Position numbers and translations under genes: made by a program
Assembly: GCF_014066305.1 (NCBI RefSeq)
Contig: NW_023501083.1
Span: 186,001-250,000 of the forward strand
Direction of reading: 5' to 3'
DNA length: 64,000 nt
DNA from: Letharia columbiana
Lineage: Eukaryota > Ascomycota > Lecanoromycetes > Lecanorales > Parmeliaceae
The notes under the pieces: model-generated
Databases searched by the model: none
Told to the model about the DNA's origin: nothing
Seen by the model: the letters and a program-made list of their open reading frames with translations, nothing else
Part shown: positions 42,514-55,520 of the stretch, one piece after another
Layout of the letters: every line of letters starts with the position of its first letter
How positions within the stretch are numbered: position 1 is the stretch's first letter

Positions 42514-45500
42514 AATATCGAGAGCGTTATTATAAATTATTTTAAAGTAAAATTAAAGAAGAAGTAATAAGAAATATTAAGTATATTAATAAATAAGATA
42601 AAGAATCTAATTTTAATTGCGAAGACGAGATTCGAAAAGAGTATTATCTTTTAACTTATACTATTACTTTTTATATTATTTAAAATAGCTTTAATTATTA
42701 TATCTTTAAATACTTAATTAAATAAGTAATACGCTAAGTTAAATTATATATCTAAATATTAACTATTTATTCTAAATAATAATAATAATAATTCTATTAA
42801 TATCGTAGTTATACGCTTTAATTAATTTATATATAATAAGATTAACGTTAACTTTATTTTAATAGAAAGCTTATTTATATAATCTTTATAAGTTCGAAAA
42901 TTACTATTAAAGTAGAGTTTAATATCGATATATTATAATATTTTAGCTTTTTTCGAATTTATATTTATTAGCTATTAATAAGATATATCTAATTAATAAA
43001 TAGTAAATCTTTTAACTAGCGTACTTTAATCTTAAGATTCTTTATATATAATTACTAGATTAAATTTTATTTTTAAATATATCGATAACGATTAATATAA
43101 AAATACTCGAGATTATATAAGATTAATATTATTTTATTAAAGATACGATTATTATAAAGATATCGCTCGATTAATTAGAAATATATCTATAATTAAGTTT
43201 TATTTATTATTCTCTAAATAATATACTTAATCTTTAATATCTTCTTTTATCGAAAATTACTACTTTAGAGAATATTTCGAAAATAATTATCTTTATAAAT
43301 TTTATAAAGATTATTATAAATGCGTATAAACTAATACGAATTTAGATATAAATATTATCTTATTTAATCGAGTATAATAAGTTAATTATATTCTATTTCG
43401 CGTTTATAGCGAAGTATAATAAAGATAATATCGCGGCGCGCTTCGATATATTATTAGAGTAATATTTATCGCTATATATTATTATTATAACGAATATCTA
43501 TAGAATAGAAGTTAATAATCTAAATATTTAGAGAGTTATTTAGTAACTACTATTGTTATTTATTTAGAAAGTATATTAATATTTAAATTACGCTATACGC
43601 TATAGTCGTAAATAAATATAATTTATTCTACTATATTTATCTTAATATGTAAATTTTAAAAGTAATATAATTATAACTAAGAATAATATAGTAATAAAGA
43701 CTTTTTCTAAATTAAAGAAGTTATACGCGAATTATATAAAGGCTAATCGACGAGCTTAAATAATATCTAGATTATATAATCTTATTAATATATTCGCTAA
43801 AGACTATATTTATAATATTAATCTTAAATTTTTTAATAATAAAAAGTATAGATAGTTAGATTATATTAAGTCTTTTCTATATTATTTAGCTTATAATTTA
43901 AAATTATAGACGCTTATAGATATCTATATTAAATTAAATAAATTAGCGAATAAAAACTCGCTTATATAATCTTAATTTATTTTTAAACTTAATATATAAA
44001 GAAAGTATAAGGCGAGTAAAAAGTTTATCGATTCTTATATACGCTTTTTATTATTACTAATAATACTCGATAAAGTATTAGAGAGTTTAGCGATATAGAC
44101 GAAATATATTTATAACTAAAAGATTATATAATAGTAGTTTAATAATAAATAACTTAAACTCTTATTATATTATTTAAAGATCTTAGAGATTTTAAAATAA
44201 AAGCGAGTAATAAATTCTAATTAAAGAGAAATATTCGATATATAAATACTTTAAAATAATATAAAGCGAAAGCGATATTTAGATTTACGCGTAAATATAA
44301 AATAGATTAATTTCGATAAATAATGAAATAGTTAGATAATTAATTATAAATATAAAGATATTATTATAATAAAAGCTAAAAGAGCGATTATAAAAAAGAT
44401 ATATAATATCGCTAATAATATAAGTATAAAAAGTAATAATCTTAATAAGAAGATAATAAGATTAAAGTAATTAATTAAAATTATAAAAAAGAGAGATAAA
44501 TAAACTATTAATAGTTAAATCGATAAGTTTTATAATAAAAAAGATTTAATATTAAGAAAAAGTTTAGAGAAAAAAGTAAAAAGATTAATAAGATAATTAA
44601 TAACGCCGCGGCGGGTATAATAATTATTATAAAAACTATTAATAAATAAATATATAAAGTTATTATTAGCTCGATCTTATAAATATAAATAAATTTCTAT
44701 ACGATATCGTAAATAAGTAAAAAACGATAAACCCGCGTAATATAGATTTATCGTCTATTTATAATAGATATAAGTTTTATTTTAAGAATTAAGAGCTAAA
44801 ATTAAAATTATTAAGTTATTAAATATAAAGATTTTTATAATAATAAGATTTAAGAAGAGATCGTCTTTTTAATTATTATTATTTATTATCGAGAAGTCTT
44901 AAATATAGCGCTTATTATACTTAGATATATTTTTATTTAAGTAATTAAGTTCTAAATAAAATAGATTAACTATTAAATTTAAAGAGAATCTATCTTTTTT
45001 CTTATATTATATAAGCGACTTATATATAAAATTAATAGCTATACTTTATATATTCTCTATAATAAACTTTACTAGATAAATATTTAATATTAATTTATCG
45101 AAGATAAACTTTACTATTCTTCTTAATTCTAAAAAATAAAAATTATTAAGCGTTTAATTTTTAAGTAAGATATCGCTATATTTAGAATAATAGAATCGAT
45201 TATATTAGAAAATCTTAAGATTATTATTTAAAAACTCGAGAAGATAATTAAGCTTAAAGCTTATATTTAACTTATCTTATAAATTAATAAAATTATTTAT
45301 TAATACGTATCGCTATAATTATTTTATTATTATCGATAAGTCTATAATATAAAACGTATAAAGTATAATTTATATATACTTTAAAGTATTAATAATCTTC
45401 GCTTAAAAGAGAATCGCTATATAATATAAGACGTAGCGAAAAAAATTAATATTTATATATTTAATAGGGTAGTTAAGTATTAAATAGAGCTTAATATAAA

Positions 45501-48500
45501 TATAAAAGTTTTAATAATTTTAATATTATTAATTATAGATTAAGAATTATATAGCGAGAGTTATAGATAGCGCTAAGATATAAATTCTTATTAATATTTA
45601 ATTTAATATCTAAAGTTAAGAGTCGTCTTAATTAATACTTTATACTTCGAATTAAAATTTTATATCTTTTATTCTATTTAAATTAATATACTTTTATCTT
45701 AATAATTTAATTTATATTTCTACTATTTATACTTAATAATTATAAATAATTAAATTCTTTAATATCTAGAAATTCTTTAATTAAATAACTTTATTAATAA
45801 TTTATTATATATTATAAAGTAAATAAATTAATAGCGTTATTTATTTTTTAGTAAATCTTATAAAGTAATTATAATAGATTTAGATAAAGATATTAAAGTT
45901 TTAATATCTCGCCGCGTAAAGTCTTAATAAACTATATTCTTAATTATATTTTAAAATTATTATATATTAGATAAATAACTATATTAAATATTAAATTATC
46001 TTTCTTTAACTTAAGCTAGCGCTTAAATATATTATTTAATATATATATATTATTAACTATTATACTCTTATCTTTAAAAATTAATATAATTAAAAAATAT
46101 TTTATTTTAATTAATTTTAATCGCTTTATTATTAATATTATTACTAATTATAAAAAGTCTATATTATAAGATATTAATATATATATCGCGAAAATTATCG
46201 ATTTTATATAATATAATTAAATCTAAATAAATATCTAATTAATATTAAATTCGTTAATATATCTTTTATTATAAAAGAAATATAATTAATTTATATATTA
46301 AGATATTAAGATATTATATTATAAATAATTTATTTAGTTAATAATAGCGTTATATTAAAATATTATATATATTATCTTAATAATCTTTAATTAAATTATT
46401 TCTCTTTTAATATTAAAGCGATTATAATTAATTAAAATTTACGATAATTATTAATTCTTTTCCTATATCGCTCTTCTATATATTTAAAGTTATTATATAT
46501 TAAGATAATACTCGAAGCTTACTCTATCGTCTATATATATTACTTTATCTTCTTTTTTAAATTAGATATTCGATATTATAATATTAAAATATAAAATAAC
46601 TAAATTAAATTAATATAATATATTAAATATTTATTATTAAGCCCCCCCTTAATATAAATAAAGCTTTAAAATAGTTTAAAAATTCGATAATTTATAAAGG
46701 CGTATTTAATAGTAAAGAGTTACTAGAATAAGAGTAGCTAGCTAATAAACTAAGATATTAAAAGAATTTATCTTTAAGAAGAAATAATTCTCTTAATAAA
46801 TAGTTTAAAATAGTTAAAGTTAATAAGATATTAACTCGATTATTATAAAAATTATATTTTTAAAGAATTATAGATTATTAAACTTAATTTCTTTTACGAA
46901 AAAGTAAAAATTATTAAACGTCTAATAACGCGCTAATATTTCAATTTTTCGATTTAATACTTCGACGGCTATTTTCTAACTCTAGACTATTATAAATTCG
47001 CGCTTTTTAAACTTTACTATTTTATTAAAATCGATATTTTTTAAAAACTTAATATATATAAAGTTTAGAAAATACTTTTACGCTATTCGAAATATATATA
47101 TACTTTAATATTTATATAGCGCTTTAAAAAAGCGCTTTATATCCTAGCTTATATCGTATAATATTTTTAATATATATTTTATTTTTCCTTTATTCGAGTA
47201 TTTAAAATAATACTTTTTCTTCTTTATCGACTAGCTTCTAGATTTTAATTATTAATTATTTTAAAAATATTTATTATTAAAGAAAGATTAAATAAAGAAG
47301 AGTATCGTAATATATAAAGATATAGAATTAATATTACTAATTAGAGCGCGATAGCGTCTTTTAAATAATTAATTAAAGACTTTAAGAAAAAATAATAAAA
47401 AGCGAGCGGGTGTTATAAAACTTATCGAGAGTTTAATAAATAAAGATATAGTTTTTATTTCGATAATAAATATTAATAATTATTATAATATATACTATAG
47501 ATCGCAATATTAATATTAATATTAATAAAAAGTATTATAATATAGAGAGAAGAGAAATAAAAAATTAATATTAGATAAAATTTTGTAACGTAATTTTATT
47601 AGCGTTTAATAGTATAATATTATTACTTTTAAGCGAGATAAACTCTTAATTAGTACTATTAAGTATTATTAAAATATCTATTTTTAAAAATAACTTTTTA
47701 TTTTATAGAATAATCTTTCTATCGTTTATATTCGAATTTATATTAATTTAAATATTTATAATATCTTAAGACGATAAGCTTATACTATCTACTTCGCTAT
47801 TACTTAATCTTTATTTAAAATTATATTTATATACTCTTAAACGATTAGATTATTTTATATTATTCGATATATTAATATTTATTTAATTAAATAAATTAAA
47901 AGAAGCTAGATTTCTATTAAAAATCTATAAGAAATAGAGTTATATTTATTAATAAGTTTTAATAGCGTTTTAGTTAGCGTAGTCTACTTAATATATATAA
48001 GCGCTAAAATTAATTATATATTAGACTTTATATTATTTAATATCTCGTTATTCTTTTAAATATATATAAATTAAGATAATATTATATATCGCGCTAGCGC
48101 GTTTAGCTTAATAATAATAAATTTATAAAGAATTTTAAATCTTATAACTCGTATATTACTACGTAATAATAATATTAATACGAAGTACCCGAATTAATAA
48201 CTATCCCTCTTTTCTATTTAAAGCCTCTTTATATTATAAATCGAATTATTTATAAATACCTCGCGCGACTTAATCTTATTCTACTATTCTTTAATATAAT
48301 AGTAGAATTTAAGAACTATCTCGATATAGCTATTAATAATTTTTTTATTTAAAAAAATTAATTTTTAAATAATATTCGCGCTATAATTATATTATAAATA
48401 TATTAAAATATTTATATTAAGATAATAAAAGAATATAGAGTTCTTAGATTAAGAAAATTTTATATAATAGAGATATAATATTAAGCGTATATTTTAATCT

Positions 48501-51500
48501 AATTAAAGATACGCGTAAAGAGCTTAATAGATTAGATTCTATCGAATAATTTATTACGTTAATAAATAAAATATTATTTAAACTTAATCTTTATTTTTAA
48601 ATATTATTTGATTTTATTTAATAATAAAGATATATTTTCTTAGTTAATATCGAAGATCTTTTATATTATAATACTTAATTTAAAGATTAAAGAGTATATT
48701 AAAAGAATTTAGATAATTATAATAAATATAAATTAATATTAATTCTAAAGCGATAAGAATATAAAGCGCGTTTATTCTTCTTATATTATCTACTATATCG
48801 GTTATAATAAGATTCTTTTATTTTATTCGCTTTAGAAAATCGCTAGAAAGGCCTTTATACTTATAAATAAATTAAGTTTATTTCGCTATAGTAATATCTT
48901 TATTATTATTTATATAATTTATATCTTCGCTATTTAAATTCTTATTATTATTAATATCTTTATTCTATTAATTAATTAACTTTATAATATTACTCTTACT
49001 TTTTATCTCTATAATCTTTTTATAAAGAGAATATTATTATCTTTTATTAAGAAGAGAAGTTAAATAGCTATCTCGATTTCGCTTAAATCGTATTAAGCTT
49101 ATATATTTTATATTTAACTTTTTAAGTTTAATATCTATAGGCGATAATAATAAGCGAAACTAAATAGCCTTCTTATTATTAATATTCTAGAGATTCTATT
49201 AATCTTTAGAAATAATTTCTCTAGTATTAAAACGTCTAAATTAAGTATATTTTAATCTTCTTATAATAAATATAACTATTATATATATCGCTTTAATATA
49301 TAAAAATCGCTTAATTATATAATTAATATATCTAAGATAATTTTTATTTAAATCTATTAACGTCTAGTTCTTAATAGTCTACTTCTAGACCTTTCGAATA
49401 GTTATAATATATTTATTCTTATAATTTCGATTTCCGCTTACCCGCTTTTATAGGTTCTTTAAAAACATCGAATTTAGAATATTATAGGCGTTATACTTTA
49501 TATTAAAATTAGCTTTTTAAAGTTCGTTATTTATTATTATTCTTTATACCTCTATTAATATCTTATTTATAATTTTTAAGCTATTTATAATCTTTTCTAA
49601 TATATCTTTAATTAATATTAATTATACTCTATTATTACTAACTTATATAATTAAATCATATATTCTTTATCTAATATTTTAAATTAATACTCTCTCTAAA
49701 ACTTTAGTATTAAGAGTGAGAATAAAGTTAGATATTATAATATAAGATTAGAATAAAATTAATAGCTCGAAGAATTAAAAGAAGTTATTAAAAGAATTTA
49801 AAAGGTAAAGTTAATTTAAAATATTTTAAAATATTTTAAAATATAAGAAAAGAAAACTTATAAATAATAAAAGTAAATATTAATAAAGATAATAATAATA
49901 ATAATTAGATTAATAAATAGTAACTATTATATTTAATTAACTAGTATATTTTACTAGCGCTTTTTAATTCCTTTAAAAAAATCGTAAATTTTAAAATTAA
50001 AAGTTGAAATTTAAGAAAGAGAGAGACTATTTAAATTATATCGAAGATAGAATATATAGTTAAGACGATAGTATTATAATTTTAAACTCTAAATAGATAT
50101 TAAACTATAAAGACGCGCGGCGTAGTTTTATTATATATAAGTTATTAACTTAAGCTAATATTAAAGCTTATATTTTAAATAATAATATATAAGCTATATA
50201 GTTTAATATTAAGATATAAAATCGCGTAACGCGCTTTTATCGTTTATAGCTCTCTTCTAATTATAATTTATCTTTACTTATTCTTTAATATATAAACTAG
50301 ACCTAGCTCGTAGTCTACTTTTTTTTTAACTTTTTTAAATTATTTTAGAGATTATATTACTTTAATTATCGTTATTTAATTAAAATAAATTTATTTACTC
50401 TTTTAATAGTCTTTTCTTTTACTTTATTACTATAACTAATATAAATATAATCGCGAATAATAATTAGACTTTTTTTAATATAATTACTATCGCGATAATT
50501 AATAATAAGTTATATAATAAAATAGCTAATAATAAGTTATATAATAAAATAACTAATAATAAATTATAAGATAAAATAGCTAGTAATAAATAGTAAGATA
50601 AAGCTTTAATATAAATCTAATATCTCTTTTATATATATTATTATTAATATAGCTATTAATCTAATCTCGGCCTTAAATTAGAAGTAACTTAACTCGAGAG
50701 ATATATAAAGAGCGTTTTTTTAACTAATAATAAGGTCGAGATAAGTAATAACGATATCGAGGACTTATTCGATTCGCCTTCTCCGTTTTTTCTTATTAAG
50801 TCTTATATTAAGAAATTAAAGATCTCTTCTAGCGTTATTAAGAAGTTAACTAAATAAAAGAAAGTAATTTTAAAATTAAAAAAGAGGTTTTAGAAGAATA
50901 AATCTACTTAGAAGTTTAAAGATAAAGAATTAAAGAGAGCGTATAACGAATCTATTAATAATGAACTTAATAATATAATAACTTTCGAGTTAACTTCTAT
51001 AAAAAAGAAACGCGGGGTATTAAATATAGCGAAGCTAGTTAAAATAGTAACAGCTAAGTTCTCTACAAACTACTATATTCTCTATAATTCGAAGAAGGAG
51101 AATATAAGTAAATTAGTCTTTTATTTATATATTAAATTCGATAACTATTTCTTATATATTCTCTTTATACTCGCGAATATTAAAGATTTTAAACTTATTT
51201 CTTAAGGCGGCGTTCGTCTTAATAATCTATATATTACTATTATTATTAAGTCTAAGTAGTTTAATAAAAAATAGCTAAATACGTTTTAGAGAGTTAAATT
51301 TAATTCGAATAATATAACTCGTAATCTTTATAATTCTCTTAGATATATTATAAAAGTCTATAAGAAGATAAATAACGTCGATATTAATAATAAGATCCTT
51401 ATTAAAGAAAATAAGAATTAATATTATCTTTAATATCGAGAATTTTATATACTAGATAATTAAGAGAGTCTAAATAAAGATCTTTATTTAAAGTAGCTAA

Positions 51501-52180
51501 GTTTCGAAAAAGATCTTTATATCGAAGTAACTTTTAAGAAAAGCTATTTTATAGCTATTTAATCAGCGCTTAGCCACTCTAATAATAATATATTTTCTCT
51601 TATACTAGATTTTATATAATTAACTCTAAAGAAGAAGAATAGCGAAGTTATATTTATAAAAGCTATCTTATATAAGAAAGAGAAGATATTTAAGAAGTTA
51701 AAAAAGAGTAAAGTCTTATCTAATCTCGCTAAAAATCTATAAAGTAAAAACTTTAAATAATATAGTATTTAATGAAGAGATTAGATAAGAAATTAATTAT
51801 AATTAAGATAGTTTTTTATAGCTTAATTATATAATAGCTAGATAAATTCTATTAGATAATTAATAGATAGATTTATATAGATCTTATATAGAATCTTTAA
51901 AAGTAATAAATTCTATTAAATATATATTTAATTAAGTTAATATATAAATCGCTAAAAGGTTCTATAATATATAAATATACTTAGTACTATATAGAGTATC
52001 GTATTAAAATTTATCTATAATAAAATTATTCTTATATATAAATAATATTTATAGTATATAAATATTATATAGAATTATAAAAATAAGTTTTATTTTATAT
52101 TACGTCGTTAAGAGAATATATTTAATCTTAAAGTAGTAAAGCGCGTATATCTTAATAATTATCGATAGAAATAAGGTGGA
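42514..52180. mobile_element. heavily RIP-mutated transposon block, part Ty1/copia-like
   Basis: Nearly 10 kb almost without CA or TG. No intact ORF. At about 47,100-47,350 the plus strand, read through stops, resembles a fungal copia reverse transcriptase: ALKKALYIL in place of the RPLYGxxE block, and IFIIKERLNKEEY after a likely QTDDT site. At about 50,900-51,750 a different coding-like segment is seen (NYYILYNSKKENISKLVFYL; KAILYKKEKIFKKLKKSKVL) that I cannot assign. Probably several nested elements; borders were not found. Confidence 0.5.
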
Positions 52181-52189
52181 TCTAAATGT

Positions 52190-52383
52190 AAGTTTCGGAT
52201 TTGCCCTCAAAAGGCTTCCTTTAAATTTCTTTTTAAAAAAAAGGAACAAAACAAAAAGGGAAAAAAAGGGGGGCGAAAAAACAAAGGGGTTATTTTATTT
52301 AAAAAACTTCTAAAGGGAAAAAGAAAAAAAAAAAGGCCAAAACAAAAACCCCAAAACCCACCAAACCCCCCAAAAACCAACTC

Positions 52384-52423
<40 letters not shown>

Positions 52424-52623
52424 AAAAAAAAAAAAAAAGGAAAATAAATAATTAAATACTTTTTTAAGGAAAAAAAAAAAAAAACCCCAAAAAAGGCTAG
52501 GGGGAAAGCAAAAAAAAAAAAAAAAAAACCAAAAAATAAAAAAAAAAAAAACCAAAAAAGGTATTAGAGAAGTAAAGACAAAAAGAGAGGGGGGGGGAGG
52601 GGGGGGGGGGTTGAATTTTTTTT

Positions 52624-52659
<36 letters not shown>
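52190..52659. repeat. homopolymer patch adjoining the GH125 gene
   Basis: Runs of A, C, G and T, ending in poly-T. It replaces the expected first exon of the gene that follows. Confidence 0.75.
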
Positions 52660-54538
52660 TCACTTCCTGTTTCTATCCTCAAGCAGAAGGCATGTCCCCA
52701 ATATGCAAACTGGGCGAGACAGAGTGATGGAAAAGAGCTATCTGAAGGGCGATACCAATTGCCCTTCCAGAGGCCCTCAGATGAGTGCCGTACCTTCTAT
52801 TCGCAGGAAGTCGAGGATGCAATTGAACGCTTAAGACCTAAGATTGCTGACCCAGACCTGTTTCGCCTTTTCGAGAATGCATTTCCGAATACACTCGACA
52901 CTGCTGTCAAGTGGAAGGGCTTTGCATGGAAAGACAAGCAGGAAGGTGCACTGACGGACGAGGATCTGGCTTTTGTTATCACGGGCGATATGTATGCGCT
53001 TCCTTCCTTCTATTCCTGCTCCGGCGCTGACTCCCGGCTAGAAATGCAATGTGGTTACGCGACTCAGCGAACCAGATCCTATCCTACCTACCAGTCCTCC
53101 AAGCATCTGAGGATCCCAACTCCTTGGCCGCGCTGTTTCGCGGCGTGATCAACGTACAGTCTCGTTACATCAAAATCACCCCTTACTGCCATGCCTTCCA
53201 ACCACCACCAGAGTCGGGCATCAATGTTGAATTTAATGGTGCATATACAATGAATACTGTGCGTATGTTTGGGAAGCTGGGATATGATCAGAAAAAGACG
53301 TTCGACTGCAAATGGGAGCTTGACTCCTTAGCTTCGTTCTTACAGATTTCGTCTGATTACTACAATGCTACTGGGGATATCGGGCCATTCGAGAAGTATC
53401 TGTGGATGGACACAGTTGAGGTAATCCTGGCAGCTGCAGAAGCTATGCGAACCGCGACGTACACACCAGATGGTAGGACGAGCATGGCATAGCGGTCCCT
53501 ACCCATGGCTGACTTCCGCAGGGCACATCGCACCCAGCGGGTACACCATGAAAGGCAAGACGGATAGAGCTACAGAGACGACTTCAAACGATGGCATAGG
53601 TAACCCTGTCATCTACACCGGTATGGTGCGCTCGACCTTTCGCCCCTCAGATGGTAACTCGCCCGAGTCTCACCAGCAGTAGGAAGTCCGATGACTGACA
53701 GAAACCACAGACGCAACCATCTTCCAATACCTAATACCCTCCAATATGATGTTCGCACGGTACCTCGAAGAGGCTGGTCTCATAATGCAAAGAATGGATA
53801 CGCAGAGAAGTAGAGATCTAGAATCGAGAATGCAGAGCATGGCCTCGGAGATACGCGCTGGAATCACGAAATACGGCATAGTGTCACATCCACTCTTTGG
53901 TGCTATGTTTGCTTTCGAGGTCGATGGTTATGGTAGCCAGGTTCGTCTCCCCACAATCCCAATAGAGAGATGCTCTACGCTTACATGCCGTGTCAGAATA
54001 CCATGGACGATGCCAACCTGCCGAGTCTGCTGTCAGCATCCATGATGGGCTACGTTAGCCCGCGCGACGAAGTCTACATGAACACAAGGCTGTTCGCCCT
54101 TAGTGAGGCCAACCCATACTGGGCGTTTGGCAATGTCTTCAACGCAATTGGAGGACCGCATACGGGGCCTACGAAAGCATGGCCTCTGGCTAGCATCGTG
54201 CGCGTCTTGACTAGTGGGGATATAAATGGGGAGGAACAGAGGGACGAACTGAGAACGATCTTGGGTACTACGGGCGGTCTTGGTGAGATGCTAGGAACTG
54301 CGTACGATTCTGGCACTTGAGGCTAATCACATACAGGTCTTATACACGAGAGTGTTGAGTCACACAACGCTAAAGACTATACTCGGTCATGGTAAGCTCT
54401 TCATCGCCCCTCTTGGTTTTGGAATACCCCTAGACTGACGACTGTGGCAGGTTCGGCTGGGCCAATGGTATGTTTGGCCAGATGATCCTCGACATCGAAG
54501 CGCGAATGCCCCATATTCTGGACGACAGCTATCAATAA
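52660..54538 (+). CDS. GH125 exo-alpha-1,6-mannosidase, 5' end lost in low-quality sequence
   Basis: Seven exons: from about 52660 to 52991, then 53042-53472, 53522-53653, 53711-53940, 53997-54282, 54337-54391 and 54451-54538. All six introns are short with GT donors and AG acceptors, and all phases agree. The product matches glycoside hydrolase family 125 end to end: CPQYANWARQ near the mature N-terminus, NAMWLRDSANQ across intron 1, WELDSLASFLQISSDYY, TDRATETTSNDG, FRPSDDATIFQ, FEVDGYGSQ, NTMDDANLPSLLS, NPYWAFGNVFNAIGGPHTGP and GLIHESVESHNAKDYTRSWF, then GWANGMFGQMILDIE. These enzymes remove alpha-1,6-linked mannose without a metal, often outside the cell. The start codon and signal peptide should lie just upstream of 52660, where the sequence degenerates into poly-T. 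Whether the gene is broken or only badly assembled cannot be told. Confidence 0.88.
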
Positions 54539-54585
54539 TCCGACTCCTCCAATATTACTTTCCCCAACCACTGGTATTAAAAGCC

Positions 54586-55215
54586 TCATACATCAGTATG
54601 GCCGCTTTGCATGCCGCCTCCTCTTTCACTATCCTGGCCCGTCTCGCCGCCACCACCAACGAACCCCTTGTTTCCACCGCCCAGCGCGCCTTGAACATCT
54701 ACCCCTCCTCCACCGCCTCCTCCATCTCTCTCATCCTTAATCTCCGCCTGCTCCGCCTTCTTGCGATCCAGGTCAGATGTAAGGCTAGTCTGCTCGCCGA
54801 ATCCGTGCTTGCCCTCTTGTGCGGCTGCTATGTCACCGTCACCAGCTGCGCGCATTTGCTCGCCTTCTTGATTGGATACGGGGCCGCCCATCTGTGCGCA
54901 TCATGTGATTAGAGATGTGTCGCTCAAGATCAAAAACAAGACCTGAAATGTGACCCTCACGCTTTCGTCGGCATCACCGCTAGAGTCCTGTGCTCCGTAG
55001 CCTAAGCTGCTTGGCATGGCTTCGTTCTGCGACGCACTCCCTCTATCGCCAACTGTGTCATTGGGTTCACGGCGCTCATAGGCGGGGTCTGAGCGTTGCT
55101 GGGATGCGCTTGTGGAGGTAGCATCTTTCCTTTCAGAAGCCGTTTGGTCAGCGGGATTGTCAGGGTTGTCGTAGGCTGTGTCGATTGAGGGCTGGGATGG
55201 TGCTTGAGGGTCCAT
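54586..55215 (-). CDS. conserved ascomycete disordered protein, two exons, 186 aa
   Basis: Exon 1 is 55215-54961 (ATG at 55215, MDPQAPSQPS), exon 2 is 54891-54586. The 69-nt intron has donor GTGAGG, branch CTAAT and acceptor CACAG, phase 0. Exon 1 encodes a hydrophilic Asp/Ser/Pro-rich segment. Exon 2 holds the part that looks conserved, EQMRAAGDGDIAAAQEGKHG then FGEQTSLTSDLDRKKAEQ, followed by a Gly-rich tail. The QMRxxGxGDxAxAQ..K.GFGE..xLxSDLDRKKAEQ pattern is familiar from uncharacterised small proteins of many ascomycetes. No signal peptide or membrane segment. Its start faces the start of the ThDP enzyme gene across 305 bp, so the two may share a promoter region. Function unknown. Confidence 0.8.
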
Positions 55216-55520
55216 TTGAGAAAGGATTGGGCTTGAGTTGGCTAGATTTTTGGGATGAGACTCCTGAAAATCTGGCACTTTTGGATGTACAGGCGCAGTG
55301 TGCAGCGTATAAGACGGGTATATGTTCGTAGAACGTTGTCAAAGCAGTTTGCTGGAGCAGCAAATTGGTCGTTTATTGTGGGCTATGTTCTTTGAGAGTG
55401 ACGTAGAGAAGCCCCACATTAAACTGCCCTTTCACTCTTGCTACCCAGCGCTCAACTGCCGTCATCATCATATTAGCGTCAAGCTGGCCTGCTCTTCCAA
55501 TCCGCCTGTACCTCGATATC

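Noticed and set aside
52207..52663. Minus-strand Phe/Lys-rich ORFs
   Set aside because: Same artefact in homopolymer sequence next to the GH125 gene.
54598..54912. 104-codon plus-strand hydrophobic ORF
   Set aside because: Antisense of exon 2 of the 186-aa gene, which has good intron signals and a familiar conserved block.
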